A stretch of DNA of 64,000 nt from Pseudomonas ovata (GCF_003131185.1 NZ_QFFU01000024.1:39247-103246); one strand, 5' to 3'. Shown: positions 49,367 through 59,525, counted from the first letter of the stretch. The notes: generated from the sequence alone by a model not told the origin. Made by a program: numbers and translations.

Positions 49367-50326
49367 ATGGAAAGAGATGCCATTCTGATCGGAAATAATG
49401 GGGTCGAGATAACTGGTGCTGATTTCGAGAGCGGTAGTTATGAGCCCAGTGGGTATGAGCCTTATGCATACGATAGCGATTACCATGCGCTGTCGCTTTG
49501 CGAGCCGGAAGACGATCTAGGCTCTTACGAGAATCACAATGACAACGGCGGCACCGGCGACGATCACATTGAATACGCAGGATCACCCCAACCGGCTCAG
49601 GCACTGCTGAAAACAGTTGTTGATGTCGATAAGGCCATGGTCGCCGTACGGGAAATCAAGGATCGTCCGGATCAGGCGCCGCTGATGCCTCTGGAGCTGG
49701 ATGTCAGTGGGGAAACCGAATCTCCGGTGCCCATTTCAGTCCCTGGAAACCAGTGTGCCTGCTGTGGCCTGCAGACAAACAAACTGTGGCAGGGCGCACG
49801 CACCGGTCTTGATGAACCTCACGCCGTTTGCACCCTGTGCTACCTCACCGGCCACCTGGACAGCCCCACGGCAGCGCACGGGCAACTGGCTTACCTGCCG
49901 GGCCTGGCCCCGGAAAACGCCATCCACCTGCAGCGCCGTGCTTTGCTGGCCATCCTGGGCGGCACTGAAGAACAACAGGCAGAAGGCGAGCGCATCTGGA
50001 GCTGGATGAACCAGCATGCTCGCGAGGTGGAAGTGAACTGGGGCACGGCGCGTGCCGGCGAGATTGCCCATGCCCTGAAACGCCTGTCGCCCGGCAAGCG
50101 CAACCAGCTGCAGCAGCGCCTGGCGGGCTGCGTGCTGATGCTGCCGGCAGACATGTTCAGCGATCTGTCTCTGCTACTGCCAGCCAATAGAACCGTCGAG
50201 TCCGTGCTGACCTCGTACAGCTGGGCCACTTATACCCGCAGTGATTTGTACGTCGAGCCTGTAATGGCCTCATCTGAGTCTGAAGATGAGCAAGCCCCTG
50301 ACGATCTTCCCGCTGACCGCCCATAA
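49367..50326 (+). CDS. traT: TraT (DotN/IcmJ-like) zinc-finger protein
   Basis: A 319-residue protein. The first 110 residues are acidic and probably disordered. Then two CxxC pairs, CACCGLQTNK and CTLCYLTGHLD (about 38 residues apart), form a zinc site as in DotN/IcmJ, which belongs to the coupling complex with DotL and DotM. The C-terminal half is helical (LKRLSPGKRNQLQQRLAGC). The start at ATG 49367 follows GGAGGG. The acidic extension is unusual for the family. Confidence 0.72.
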   Translation: MERDAILIGNNGVEITGADFESGSYEPSGYEPYAYDSDYHALSLCEPEDDLGSYENHNDNGGTGDDHIEYAGSPQPAQALLKTVVDVDKAMVAVREIKDRPDQAPLMPLELDVSGETESPVPISVPGNQCACCGLQTNKLWQGARTGLDEPHAVCTLCYLTGHLDSPTAAHGQLAYLPGLAPENAIHLQRRALLAILGGTEEQQAEGERIWSWMNQHAREVEVNWGTARAGEIAHALKRLSPGKRNQLQQRLAGCVLMLPADMFSDLSLLLPANRTVESVLTSYSWATYTRSDLYVEPVMASSESEDEQAPDDLPADRP

Positions 50327-50355
50327 CAGGCAGGTCCATACCCGGAGTGAAATCC

Positions 50356-53300
50356 ATGTCGAGCCTTGTGCGCTGGGTTGAAAACCTGATCACCACCGCG
50401 TCGCGCTTTACCGTTTCCCGAGACTTGCCCGACTACTGCGACCTGCAGACTGTGATCCGCCTGACGGAGGATGACCGGGTCCGTCACCCTGAGCTTACGG
50501 CGCCTTACATCATGGTCACCGATGACGGCGACTACTGCACCGTCTATGCCGTGGCTGGCAGTTTCTGCGACACCGATGAGCAGGCCGCCAAGGACCAACC
50601 CTATTCCTGGCAAGGCCGTCTGGAGCGCATGACCAATTCGCTGACGGCCACGTATCGCCGGCACGGACACAAGGTCAGCCTGGTCTTCGAGTCTGATCCT
50701 GATCGAGGCATTGAAGAGGTCGATGCCCTGCTGGCCCCCCAGTACCGTTCGATCGAGCGCACCGGCATCAACATGAAGGAGATTCTGGACGAGACGCGAG
50801 CCAAGCTGGCCCCCTGGGTCTCGCGAGAGCGCTGTTACCTGGTGTGCTACACCGGGCGCAATGCCCTGTCCGCGCATGAGCTGATCGACGAGAACAAGCG
50901 TCTCAACGACCTGATCGAAAAAAGCCCGAATGCACGCTTTGGTCAAAACCCGGTCCTGGCCGAGATGGCCGGTCTAAAAATTCGTCATGACAGCTTTCTC
51001 TCCTTGGTGGAAGACGCTTTTGGCGATAACGGTCAGGGCGTGATGCTAGAGCGCCTGGATGCCCATGCGGCAGGTCGCGCCTTACGTGAGCAGGTCGACC
51101 GGCTGGGAACGCCTGCAGGCTGGCAGCCTCTGTTACCCGACGATCCGATCATCCCGCACGGGGTGCGCAAGGGCGATGATCACACACCGTTTCTGGCGCC
51201 CTGGTTAAACTTCCAATTGCTCAATCAGGATGTGCAGACTCAAGGCAACAAGCTGTGCATCAACGGCATGTGGCACGGCACATTGTCAGTCGAACTGGGT
51301 CCACAGGCCCCGGCCAGCTTTGCCAAGCTCAAGGATTTGATACCCCGCAGCGTGCCGTGGCGGGTGCGTATGGACATCATGCCGGGCGGCATGACGGCGT
51401 TGGGCACGAAGAAAAACTTGCTGGACTTCATGGCCTTTGTCCCGCCGCTGCGCCCGGTGTGGTCTTCAATTGAGGACCTGATGGTGGTGGATAAGGAAGA
51501 GCCGATCTGCGTCATGACCATCATGGCCTCGACCTGGGGAACCACGCCGGAGGCCGTCACGCGCAACCTTACGCTGATCAAGCAGGCCTTCGAGGCCTGG
51601 GGGATTTGCGGTGTGACCCAGACTTTTGGCGACCCGGTACGGGCCTGGGCGGCAACCCTGGTGGCCTCCAGCAAGGGCAGCGGTCTGCACCTGTTATACC
51701 CACCTCTGTCCGAGGCGCTGAACCTGCTGCCGCTGACCCGTCCTGCCTCGGCATGGCAGGACGACGGCAACGCGCTGTTCCCGACTCTGGACGGCAAGCT
51801 GTACCCGGTAGGCCTGGCCACCACCAAGCAGAACAAGCTGACCAATATCATTTGTGGCTCGCCAGGTTTGGGCAAGTCGGTGTTGCTCAACAAGCTGGGG
51901 AATGTGCAGATCACCAGTGCCCAGCAGAAGTTGCCGTTCATTGCCGGCGTCGACAAGGGGTTCTCGATGCAGGGTCAAATCGCCTTGCTGCGCGACTCGC
52001 TGCCGGAACACCGCAAGGATGAGGCGATCGGCATCGTTTTGCAGAATGATCGGGCGCACTGCCGCAACCTGTTCGACATCCAGTTGGGCTCCCAGTATCC
52101 CATTGCGCCTGAGCGCAACTGGATCATGAGCATGCTGACCGCGATGTGCATTGATCCCTCTGACGGTGATCCACCCAATGCGCGAGATACCCGGCAGATC
52201 CTGGATCGAGTCATCACGATGGCCTACACCAATAACGCGGAAATCAGCCCTCGGGCCTATGATGCCGGCCTGGTGCCGGCTGTTGATCAGGCGCTGCGCA
52301 GCAGTGGCCTGCGTGAACGGCATCCTGCCCATTGGTGGGCCACTGCGACCTGGTACGAAGTGCGGGATCTGTTGTTTGCCGAAGGTTTTGTGCGCGAAGC
52401 CCAGCAGGCCCAATTCCAGGCGGTGCCGGAGCTGGCCGACATGACCAGCTTTTTGAACCATGAAAACATCCTGTCTGCGTTCGGCAAGGTGCAACGTGAT
52501 CACAGCAGCGAGTTTCTGGTGGACTACCTGCGCCGCTGCATGACCGATGCGTGCTCTGAGTTTCGCATGCTGGCCGGGCGTACCCAGTTTGTGATCAGCC
52601 CGCAGACCCGCGTGATTGCCATCGATCTGAACAACGTCATGGGCGACGACAGTAAATCCGGGCACCTGAAGACCGGAATCATGTTCATGTTTGCCGGACA
52701 TGTGGCCGGAGGCGATTTCGTATTGCCGCAGTACCGCGACGAACTGTTCCATGCGGTCTCGCCGTTGTATCACCCGCTGCACCACGAGCGCCTCGAGCAG
52801 CTGGACCAGGAGGTGAAAACCAAGGTGTACGACGAGCTGCACAACGCGGCCAAGGCGCCCTTCATCTTCGAGAGTCTGGAAACCCAGGACCGCGAGCAGC
52901 GCAAGTTCGGTGTTCGCACCGTGCTGTCCTCGCAGTATGTACGTGACTTTCCTAAAGCGATCCTGGCGTCAGCCAACTCGCTGTTCATGATGGAAGTGGA
53001 TCCGCAGGACGAAGAGTTGCTGATCGATCATTTCAAAGTGCCCAGGGTCACGATCCGCACCTTTCAGAGCAAAGGCACCGGGCCGGCCCAGGACGGCAGT
53101 GGTGTGCCCTTCCTCGGCGTCTTTCGCGTCAAGGGCGACGGCACGCTGGCTCGGGTGCTTAAAAACGCGATGGGGCCGCTTGAGTTGTGGGCCTTGAACT
53201 CATCGCCGGGCAACAGCGCTTTGCGCCGGATTCTGTACGACGAAGTCGGCGGCGCCACGGCGCGGGCCATCCTGGCGAGCAAGTTCGCCCAGGGCACCGC

Positions 53301-53409
53301 CGAGAAACTGATCGCATTGCGACAGCGACAGGCCCAGGAAACCAATGCCACCAACGTCACCCGCACGCTGGCCCGTGAGCTGATCGCTCAGCGTGGCTAC
53401 AACATTTAA
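50356..53409 (+). CDS. traU: TraU (DotO/IcmB) VirB4-like ATPase
   Basis: A 1017-residue ATPase with Walker A IICGSPGLGKSVLLNKLG (about residue 500) and the C-terminal part containing VIAIDLNNVMGDD and YDELHNAAKAPFIFESLETQ, typical of TraU/DotO. It docks on the inner-membrane side of the channel and works with TraJ. GGAG at 50344-50347 fixes the ATG at 50356. The length matches R64 TraU (about 1014). Confidence 0.95.
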   Translation: MSSLVRWVENLITTASRFTVSRDLPDYCDLQTVIRLTEDDRVRHPELTAPYIMVTDDGDYCTVYAVAGSFCDTDEQAAKDQPYSWQGRLERMTNSLTATYRRHGHKVSLVFESDPDRGIEEVDALLAPQYRSIERTGINMKEILDETRAKLAPWVSRERCYLVCYTGRNALSAHELIDENKRLNDLIEKSPNARFGQNPVLAEMAGLKIRHDSFLSLVEDAFGDNGQGVMLERLDAHAAGRALREQVDRLGTPAGWQPLLPDDPIIPHGVRKGDDHTPFLAPWLNFQLLNQDVQTQGNKLCINGMWHGTLSVELGPQAPASFAKLKDLIPRSVPWRVRMDIMPGGMTALGTKKNLLDFMAFVPPLRPVWSSIEDLMVVDKEEPICVMTIMASTWGTTPEAVTRNLTLIKQAFEAWGICGVTQTFGDPVRAWAATLVASSKGSGLHLLYPPLSEALNLLPLTRPASAWQDDGNALFPTLDGKLYPVGLATTKQNKLTNIICGSPGLGKSVLLNKLGNVQITSAQQKLPFIAGVDKGFSMQGQIALLRDSLPEHRKDEAIGIVLQNDRAHCRNLFDIQLGSQYPIAPERNWIMSMLTAMCIDPSDGDPPNARDTRQILDRVITMAYTNNAEISPRAYDAGLVPAVDQALRSSGLRERHPAHWWATATWYEVRDLLFAEGFVREAQQAQFQAVPELADMTSFLNHENILSAFGKVQRDHSSEFLVDYLRRCMTDACSEFRMLAGRTQFVISPQTRVIAIDLNNVMGDDSKSGHLKTGIMFMFAGHVAGGDFVLPQYRDELFHAVSPLYHPLHHERLEQLDQEVKTKVYDELHNAAKAPFIFESLETQDREQRKFGVRTVLSSQYVRDFPKAILASANSLFMMEVDPQDEELLIDHFKVPRVTIRTFQSKGTGPAQDGSGVPFLGVFRVKGDGTLARVLKNAMGPLELWALNSSPGNSALRRILYDEVGGATARAILASKFAQGTAEKLIALRQRQAQETNATNVTRTLARELIAQRGYNI

Positions 53410-53420
53410 GGAAAAAAGCC

Positions 53421-54626
53421 ATGAATCAACATCGAATCGCGATGGCCGTGGCCATCGCGTTAGCGAGCCCGTGTGCCCTGGCGTCCGTGATGCCGGTCGC
53501 GGTGATGTCCAGTCTGCCGATTACGGTGTCGGTAGTGCCGGCATTGACCCGGATGCAAGCCACGCTGGCCGAAATCTTGAGTACCGAAATGCAGATCGGT
53601 ACAGCGATCGTGCAAGCGAGCGACAAGGAGATTGCAGCGGCCAGTGAGGTCGGTCGGGCGCAACGTGAGGCTGACATTTTCGGGCGACAGACCGAGCGCC
53701 TGGAGCGTGCGCGAGACACCTATAGCGTGCCGGACAGCATCTGCAGTGAATCGGCATCGGGGGTGGCGACCGCTGTGGCCAAAACCAGCCGCGCCGGCGC
53801 ATCACGCCTGTCGGGTGGCCAAGGTGTCAGCAACGCGGTGGTGCAGAAAACCGTCGCCTCCCAGCCGGTTGCCCCGCGTCAGGGTGGCTATCGCAGCGCC
53901 GCGATGCATGCGGCCTACTGCACCGCAGACGAAGCCAAACAGTACGGCGGCACGGATCTATGCCCGGCTGTCTCCAGCTTGCCGGGTGGCGACATCGAAA
54001 TGCGCTCGCTGGTCGACGGCGCCGGTGCGGTCGGCAAGGCGCCCGATCTGACGTTCAACCAGGACCAGGTCGACGCCGCGATGGCCTACATGAAGAACAC
54101 GGCACGGCATGACGGCGGGCGTGTGCCAGGCAAAGGCGAGATCCAGACCGCAACGGGCCGTGAGTACCAGGGGCTGATGACCCAGTACAAAGGGATTCAG
54201 AGTGCGGCCAGTCAGCCGCAACTGGACATGATCGCGGCGAGCCAGGCCAACCCGGCTACGCAAGCCGCCCTGACCGAAACGCTGCGAAGCCCGTCGGCAG
54301 CGCAATACTTCACCGCGACAGCGAGCCGCGAAGCGCAGCGCACAGGTCAGATGAGCGAACGTGAATTCGAGTCCTTCGAAGTTGGACGGCGCTATGCCAA
54401 CACGGCCTACGAAACGGATCTGCAGCAGATGAGTGGCGACAACCTGCTGCGCGAGGTAGTGCGGGTGCAGAGCCTGGGTAACTGGCTGCAGTTGAGTATC
54501 AAGCACGAGCAACGTCAGGCCAACGTCATCGCAGGCCAGGCGCTGGCTCTGGCGGCTGACGCCAAGTACGTGCCGCAGCTGCAGGAGCTGTCCGGAAAAA
54601 TGAGTGCGGGAGTCAGCGCGCAATGA
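53421..54626 (+). CDS. traW: TraW exported protein
   Basis: A 401-residue exported protein with signal peptide VAIALASPCALA. A coiled region (AEILSTEMQIGTAIVQASDK) is followed by a central low-complexity part and a helical C-terminus (LGNWLQLSIKHEQRQANVIA). Its size, position after traU and coupling to traX match R64 TraW. A cysteine in the signal region (SPC) gives no convincing lipobox. Function in transfer is essential in R64 but not mechanistically known. Confidence 0.75.
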   Translation: MNQHRIAMAVAIALASPCALASVMPVAVMSSLPITVSVVPALTRMQATLAEILSTEMQIGTAIVQASDKEIAAASEVGRAQREADIFGRQTERLERARDTYSVPDSICSESASGVATAVAKTSRAGASRLSGGQGVSNAVVQKTVASQPVAPRQGGYRSAAMHAAYCTADEAKQYGGTDLCPAVSSLPGGDIEMRSLVDGAGAVGKAPDLTFNQDQVDAAMAYMKNTARHDGGRVPGKGEIQTATGREYQGLMTQYKGIQSAASQPQLDMIAASQANPATQAALTETLRSPSAAQYFTATASREAQRTGQMSEREFESFEVGRRYANTAYETDLQQMSGDNLLREVVRVQSLGNWLQLSIKHEQRQANVIAGQALALAADAKYVPQLQELSGKMSAGVSAQ

Positions 54627-55192
54627 CCACAGAATCGAAAACAGAAACGCCCCAGAACACCGCTGGCCCAAGCCGGGCCACACCCTTGCAGCGGGTTGGC
54701 CGGGTCGGCCTGGATATGCTCAATCCACTTTCAGACCTGAAGGTGCTTTACGGCGGTGTGAAACCCACCTTGGGTCGGCTGAGCGATTTGCGCGAGCGTT
54801 TACGCAGGCCAAAGGCGGCACAAGCGTCCTTGACCTGGGCGCAGGCAGTCGAGAGTACCGGGCAATCCGTCGAGCAGCTTGCACGCGGCTATCGGCGCAG
54901 CCGGTATCTCAGCTGGTCGGTAATGATGCTGACGGGGGGACTGTCGCTGACGTTACTCGGGTTGCTGGTAGCGGTCGGGTTCGACTTGCCTGAAACGCCG
55001 ATGCACCGCGCTGTCATCACACTGTTCGTTCTCACCACGGTCTTTGCCGTCAGTCTGACCAAGGTGCTGAAGACGAACTACAGGCTGTGGCAGCTCACCC
55101 ATCAGCGCGTCAGCCTTGATGAGGGCGGCACGTTTGCTCATTACAAAGCAGAAAACAAAATATGGTTACAACTGGTGACGCTAAGAAGTTAG
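54623..55192 (+). CDS. traX: TraX membrane protein
   Basis: A 189-residue protein with two adjacent membrane helices (SVMMLTGGLSLTLLGLLVAV and AVITLFVLTTVFAVSLTKVL) and cytoplasmic ends. Size and location between traW and traY match R64 TraX. It overlaps the traW stop as ATGA. Confidence 0.75.
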   Translation: MTTESKTETPQNTAGPSRATPLQRVGRVGLDMLNPLSDLKVLYGGVKPTLGRLSDLRERLRRPKAAQASLTWAQAVESTGQSVEQLARGYRRSRYLSWSVMMLTGGLSLTLLGLLVAVGFDLPETPMHRAVITLFVLTTVFAVSLTKVLKTNYRLWQLTHQRVSLDEGGTFAHYKAENKIWLQLVTLRS

Positions 55193-55259
55193 TAAGTGAG
55201 CCATTTTTCGTTCTACTCCCCCTCGTTTAACCCGCCTCACACACCTATCTGGATGCCCT

Positions 55260-57404
55260 ATGAACTTCATCAAACGCTTTTGGTGGGTTGGCCTGTTGCT
55301 GATGATTTTTTCACTACCAACGCTGGCCAACACCGTCAGTTATCAAACCATCAGTGCGGCTGCACAGAAAAACACTGATCTGTCCCGCCAGGCACTGGTG
55401 ATGATCTTTGGCGACGTGGTGCTTAACCCGTTCAAGCCTTCACAGAGGACGCTCATCGGGTCGCTGTTTGCGATTCTCAACGGCATCCTGGCCACCGTAG
55501 CTGTGGCCTGGTTCCTGACCATAACCGTCAAGGCTTTCGTCAAAGCGGGTCACGAGGGGCAGGTTTTTGGCCCTGGGCGCACCTTTATGCACCCGATCAT
55601 GACCTTTTTCGGCTTCATGATGATCGTGCCGACGGCCTCGGGTTGGTCGATGTCCCAATTGATCATGCTCTGGGCCACCTCGATCATGGGGATCGGCAGC
55701 GCCAACCTGCTGACCAACCAGGCAGTGGACATGATGAACAGCGGGTACACCATGGTTGTCCAGCCTACGGCCCCGTCGACCCGAGCTGCGGCGCGCGGCA
55801 TCTTCGAGATGAACCTGTGCAAGTACGCCACCAACTCGGAGTTGCGTTCACTGTACGTCGACGGGACCGCCCGAACCGCGTTGATGCAGACGCGGGGCAG
55901 CAACGGCCAATACATCACCAGCAACGGCAGCGCGATCTGCGGATCAGCCAAGATTCCGGAAACACCGCGCATCAGTACATGGGTGCCGATCTTCAATAGC
56001 AAGGTGAACACGGCGAGCGTGGTGAGTGCTCAAAAGCGGTCTCTGGACACAATGCAGGCCTCGCTCGACCGGGCAGCCAGTCAGTTTGTAAACGCCTTCC
56101 TGAGCAAGCGCGACAAGGATACCGGGACCTTCCAGGATGTTGAAACGCAGATCCAGACGGCGGCAGCGGCGTATGAGCAGACGGTCAATCAGGCGATCAA
56201 CCAGCTCAACTATACAAACACCCTGCAGAGTCAGCTCTCAAGTCAGATAAAAAGCTATGGCTGGGTGGCCCTGGGCGCCTGGTATCACACGTTTGCGACG
56301 GCCAACAGCAAGACGGACGCTGTGGCCAAGGCAACGCCCGTGGTCTCCGGCAAGAGTCATCTGGGCGAAACCGGGACTGGTGACCTCTACAACCAGGTAT
56401 TTTCAGCTTATCGCTCACAAGTCCAGAACAGCACGTATACCCCACCACTAGGGACACAGACTGCAAAGGACGATACTGAGGCCGCTTCAGTAGCAGATCC
56501 CAAGGCATCTTTACTAAAATTCTTCAATAAGCCAATGCAATACTTGACTAATGAAATAGCTACTTGGAATCTTGGCTCAACGGCTAGTTTCAATAGTCAA
56601 GTGAATCCCCTGATAAAAATGCAGCAAGTCGGAGACTACACGCTAGGAGCCACTGAGCTTGCGATAACCGCTTACGCAGGAACTTGGGCAGTGGCATCGG
56701 CGGCCAGTAATTCACCTGTCGGGTGGGCGTCAAGAATATTTTTTGTAGATACAGGGGCTGTCGTCAAGGATGTGATGGGCGCATTAGCACCGCTCTTCTT
56801 TTTTTGCATGTTTGCACTTATGGCAATTGGCTTTACGTTGGCTGTTTACCTACCCGCAGTTCCTTTTCTCACGTCCATGATCGGGGTATTTAACTGGATC
56901 GTCAGTGTGCTTGTGAGTACGGCGGCAGGCTCCATGTGGGGAGCCACTCACGTAGGTGCAGAAGAGGACAAGGGAAGTCGTAGTGCTTACGGGTATATTT
57001 TCCTGATCGACATGATGCTCAGGCCCTCGCTCATGGTGCTGGGTTTTTTCTTCGCTTCGGTATCCGTGATTGCAGGCGGGACGTTGCTGAATTTGCTTTT
57101 TGCTTCGGCTCTGGCCAATGCCAACGCCGACTCAATCGTCGGGCTATTCAAAATGATCGGCTGGTTGATGATCTATGCCCGGATTGCGACTTTCTGCGTG
57201 ACCCGTATATTCGGCCTGCAAGCCACACTGGCGGATTACGTCATATCGTTCCTGGGTGGCCGTGATGGAGCTAACCTGATGGGCGGCATGGTCGACAACG
57301 TACAGAACATGTTTGGCGCTGCTGGATCGGGTGCAGGTCGAGCGCCAGGCGTTAAATTAAACGCACCTTCCAAGTCTGGCTCCGAAGGAGATGGTGTGAA
57401 GTGA
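55260..57404 (+). CDS. traY: TraY/DotA polytopic membrane protein
   Basis: A 714-residue inner-membrane protein with an N-terminal signal (GLLLMIFSLPTLA), a large periplasmic loop (residues about 190-480) and a group of C-terminal helices (DVMGALAPLFFFCMFALMAI and later segments), the DotA layout. It ends MFGAAGSGAGRAPGVKLNAP. Codon use changes to AT-rich (TTA, ATA, AAT, AGT) from about 56490 to 56790, unlike the rest of the gene. In IncI1 plasmids TraY is the target of entry exclusion protein ExcA, whose gene follows here. Confidence 0.92.
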   Translation: MNFIKRFWWVGLLLMIFSLPTLANTVSYQTISAAAQKNTDLSRQALVMIFGDVVLNPFKPSQRTLIGSLFAILNGILATVAVAWFLTITVKAFVKAGHEGQVFGPGRTFMHPIMTFFGFMMIVPTASGWSMSQLIMLWATSIMGIGSANLLTNQAVDMMNSGYTMVVQPTAPSTRAAARGIFEMNLCKYATNSELRSLYVDGTARTALMQTRGSNGQYITSNGSAICGSAKIPETPRISTWVPIFNSKVNTASVVSAQKRSLDTMQASLDRAASQFVNAFLSKRDKDTGTFQDVETQIQTAAAAYEQTVNQAINQLNYTNTLQSQLSSQIKSYGWVALGAWYHTFATANSKTDAVAKATPVVSGKSHLGETGTGDLYNQVFSAYRSQVQNSTYTPPLGTQTAKDDTEAASVADPKASLLKFFNKPMQYLTNEIATWNLGSTASFNSQVNPLIKMQQVGDYTLGATELAITAYAGTWAVASAASNSPVGWASRIFFVDTGAVVKDVMGALAPLFFFCMFALMAIGFTLAVYLPAVPFLTSMIGVFNWIVSVLVSTAAGSMWGATHVGAEEDKGSRSAYGYIFLIDMMLRPSLMVLGFFFASVSVIAGGTLLNLLFASALANANADSIVGLFKMIGWLMIYARIATFCVTRIFGLQATLADYVISFLGGRDGANLMGGMVDNVQNMFGAAGSGAGRAPGVKLNAPSKSGSEGDGVK

Positions 57405-57514
57405 TAAGTTTCAGTAGTAGATAAATAATGTTGTAAAGTTTTGTTGGTATGTACTACTATGTATATGCTTCCTTGATGCTTTTTTAAAGCGAATACCTCT
57501 AGAAGGAGTTTGTC

Positions 57515-58153
57515 ATGAGTGTTCGAAGGATTAGAACCGGAAAAGAGCAGTTTTTTTTCTTGCTGCAATTGGCTTATATACTTTTAGCGCTTCCTTTCTT
57601 GCTTGTAGTGGGTACGTTAATGGCTCTTTCAATGCCACCGGCAGAATACCGTGCTGATGGCAGGTTAGAGGCAACTGTTATACTCTGGTTGGGCGTTATA
57701 ATTCCCGTCGGAATATTCTTCTTCCGAGTGATCAATAAGTCCAGATTCCTAAAGCGCGTGGTGAACAGTTTGCGGTCGCCCGAGTATTTCTCTCCTGAGA
57801 GTACCCACGAGATGTACCACGAGGGTGATTGCAAATACCTGGGAATCGACATTAAGAACGGCACCATCCTGTACATTCACCGGGTTCGTAAGGGCCAGAT
57901 GGACGTCATCGGTATGAACCTGGGGGATTGGACGCAGCGCGAGCTGGAGGGGAATATTCTGCGGCTTTACACTAAATTCCCCGAACTGCCTCGCATTGAG
58001 TTTTCAACGCCCTGGGCTCAGCGCTGGTACGACACCTTGGGTGCCATGGAGTACAAGCGTTACGAGCACTCGCAGCGTTTCTCGGACTACGTTAACAGTC
58101 GCGTCGAGCAACTAGAGCGCGATAACAAGGTTCAAATCTCCAAACTGGCCTGA
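57515..58153 (+). CDS. excA: ExcA-like entry exclusion protein
   Basis: A 212-residue protein with two N-terminal membrane helices (LQLAYILLALPFLLVVGTLM and TVILWLGVIIPVGIFFFRVI) and a cytoplasmic domain (DCKYLGIDIKNGTILYIHRV). Its position after traY and size match R64 ExcA, which blocks uptake of a second related plasmid by acting on donor TraY. AGAAGGAG lies seven bases before the ATG. The first half of the gene and the 110 bases before it are AT-rich while the second half has normal composition. Confidence 0.72.
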   Translation: MSVRRIRTGKEQFFFLLQLAYILLALPFLLVVGTLMALSMPPAEYRADGRLEATVILWLGVIIPVGIFFFRVINKSRFLKRVVNSLRSPEYFSPESTHEMYHEGDCKYLGIDIKNGTILYIHRVRKGQMDVIGMNLGDWTQRELEGNILRLYTKFPELPRIEFSTPWAQRWYDTLGAMEYKRYEHSQRFSDYVNSRVEQLERDNKVQISKLA

Positions 58154-58221
58154 TCCGTCCTGGATTAAGCCATCACTGGCCACACTCGGCCGGCGCTGAC
58201 CTCCGCTGATTCAATCTCCCT

Positions 58222-58252
58222 GCACACCGGCCCCCAAAGCCGGTGTGCTTTT
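58222..58252 (+). terminator. Intrinsic terminator between excA and trbA
   Basis: GCACACCGGC (58222-58231) pairs with GCCGGTGTGC (58239-58248), followed by TTTT. It ends only 15 bases before the trbA start. Downstream trb genes would need read-through or their own promoter; no clear promoter is seen in the remaining space. Confidence 0.8.
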
Positions 58253-58267
58253 GTGTGGAAGACTCTT

Positions 58268-59461
58268 ATGCAAAATCGACAACCTGCTGGCTCTATGGAC
58301 GGCGACCAGGCGCAATTGCTAATGGCCCTCGCCGGTATCCTGATCCTGTGCGTGATGTTCTTCGATATTTTCGTGTTCTGGACCAGTTGGATCCTGTACT
58401 GGCTCTGGATCATGATCGACGTTGGCCCCCTACACCCGTGGGTCGCAGGCAAAGCCAATCTCCTAGTCAAACTGTCACAGACTGCTGAAACCGCGACCTT
58501 CGACGCGTGGCTGAGCGTCATGAATCAAACTTCAGGCATCTTGTTCCTGTTTCTCGGCCCGATCGTGCTCATGAGCGCAATCAGCCTGGCCCAGCATCCG
58601 ATGCTGCCGTTTCGCAGCAAACGCCTGGTCAATGCCAAGACCCTGCCCAAGCTGGTCAGTAGCTTTGCCCCTTCTGTGATTCCCATCGTGGCGGCCTACG
58701 GCCCGAATGGCCTGAAAGACGACACCTCGGCCATCAATGCATGGGCCGCAAAGCCTGAAGAGTTCGCTGAGCTGCATGGACTGATTACGCGCAAGGTGCT
58801 CAATCGGCAGGCTGCGCAATCGGTATTTGAGGCTCAGATAGGCCCGAACCATAGCTATCTTGATAGCTGGTCACCTCATGAAAAAGCCTTGCTGGCTGTC
58901 TTCGGCCTGCAGGTGTTTCTCAATGACCGCAAGGCCGCCACCAAGCTGCTCGATGATCTGAACCGTTCCTGCGCTGTCAAAGGGCTGCTTCGTCGCAGCA
59001 ACCCGCATTTTCTGCCGTTGTATTCGCTGGCCGACACGGGATTCTCCCGAGTGATAGCGTCTACGGGTTTCAAAGACCTGCTCACTACACATCGAGCCAA
59101 ACGCACCGTTCTCGCAGGGCTTTACGGTCAGGATCTGCGCCTGCCTTCCGCTCGTTTTCGCTGGCTAAAAGGCGTGGATCGTACCCTGTGGTATGCCCTG
59201 CATTCGGCAGACACCATGAAAGTGTTTGTCGAAGGGGCCGGTGTCCTGGCCCAGGCACGCGCCGAAAGCCAGGCCCGTAAGCTGGGTTTGCCGTGTGATG
59301 TGTTAATGGTCAAAAAAGCCGTCGACGGGCTGCAGGCCGAGTTGGAAAGCATCGGCCTGGTCCACTCCTACGAGACTGCCCCGGTCGAAGCCGTACCAGA
59401 AAAAGCCGTACCGCTGATGGACGCGATCTACAGCGCCGCTCCGCTGCCTACCGAACAATAA
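58268..59461 (+). CDS. trbA: TrbA (DotM/IcmP) coupling-complex protein
   Basis: A 397-residue inner-membrane protein with two N-terminal helices (LLMALAGILILCVMFFDIFV and, after residue 90, ILFLFLGPIVLMSAIS) and a cytoplasmic DotM-type domain (SWSPHEKALLAVFGLQVFLN, KGVDRTLWYALHSADTMKVF). DotM pairs with the coupling ATPase DotL to collect substrates. ATG 58268 is used (MQNRQPAG). Tandem hairpins separate it from trbB. Confidence 0.92.
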   Translation: MQNRQPAGSMDGDQAQLLMALAGILILCVMFFDIFVFWTSWILYWLWIMIDVGPLHPWVAGKANLLVKLSQTAETATFDAWLSVMNQTSGILFLFLGPIVLMSAISLAQHPMLPFRSKRLVNAKTLPKLVSSFAPSVIPIVAAYGPNGLKDDTSAINAWAAKPEEFAELHGLITRKVLNRQAAQSVFEAQIGPNHSYLDSWSPHEKALLAVFGLQVFLNDRKAATKLLDDLNRSCAVKGLLRRSNPHFLPLYSLADTGFSRVIASTGFKDLLTTHRAKRTVLAGLYGQDLRLPSARFRWLKGVDRTLWYALHSADTMKVFVEGAGVLAQARAESQARKLGLPCDVLMVKKAVDGLQAELESIGLVHSYETAPVEAVPEKAVPLMDAIYSAAPLPTEQ

Positions 59462-59496
59462 ACCCTTCCCTACCCAAACGTGGCTGCATACCCAGT

Positions 59497-59525
59497 CACG
59501 GCGAAGCCGTGCGCGTCTGACGCGC
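59497..59525. repeat. Two tandem hairpins between trbA and trbB
   Basis: CACGGC-gaa-GCCGTG (59497-59511) and GCGCGT-ctg-ACGCGC (59511-59525) lie end to end just before the trbB ribosome site. There is no T-tract. They may protect or process the message. Confidence 0.55.
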
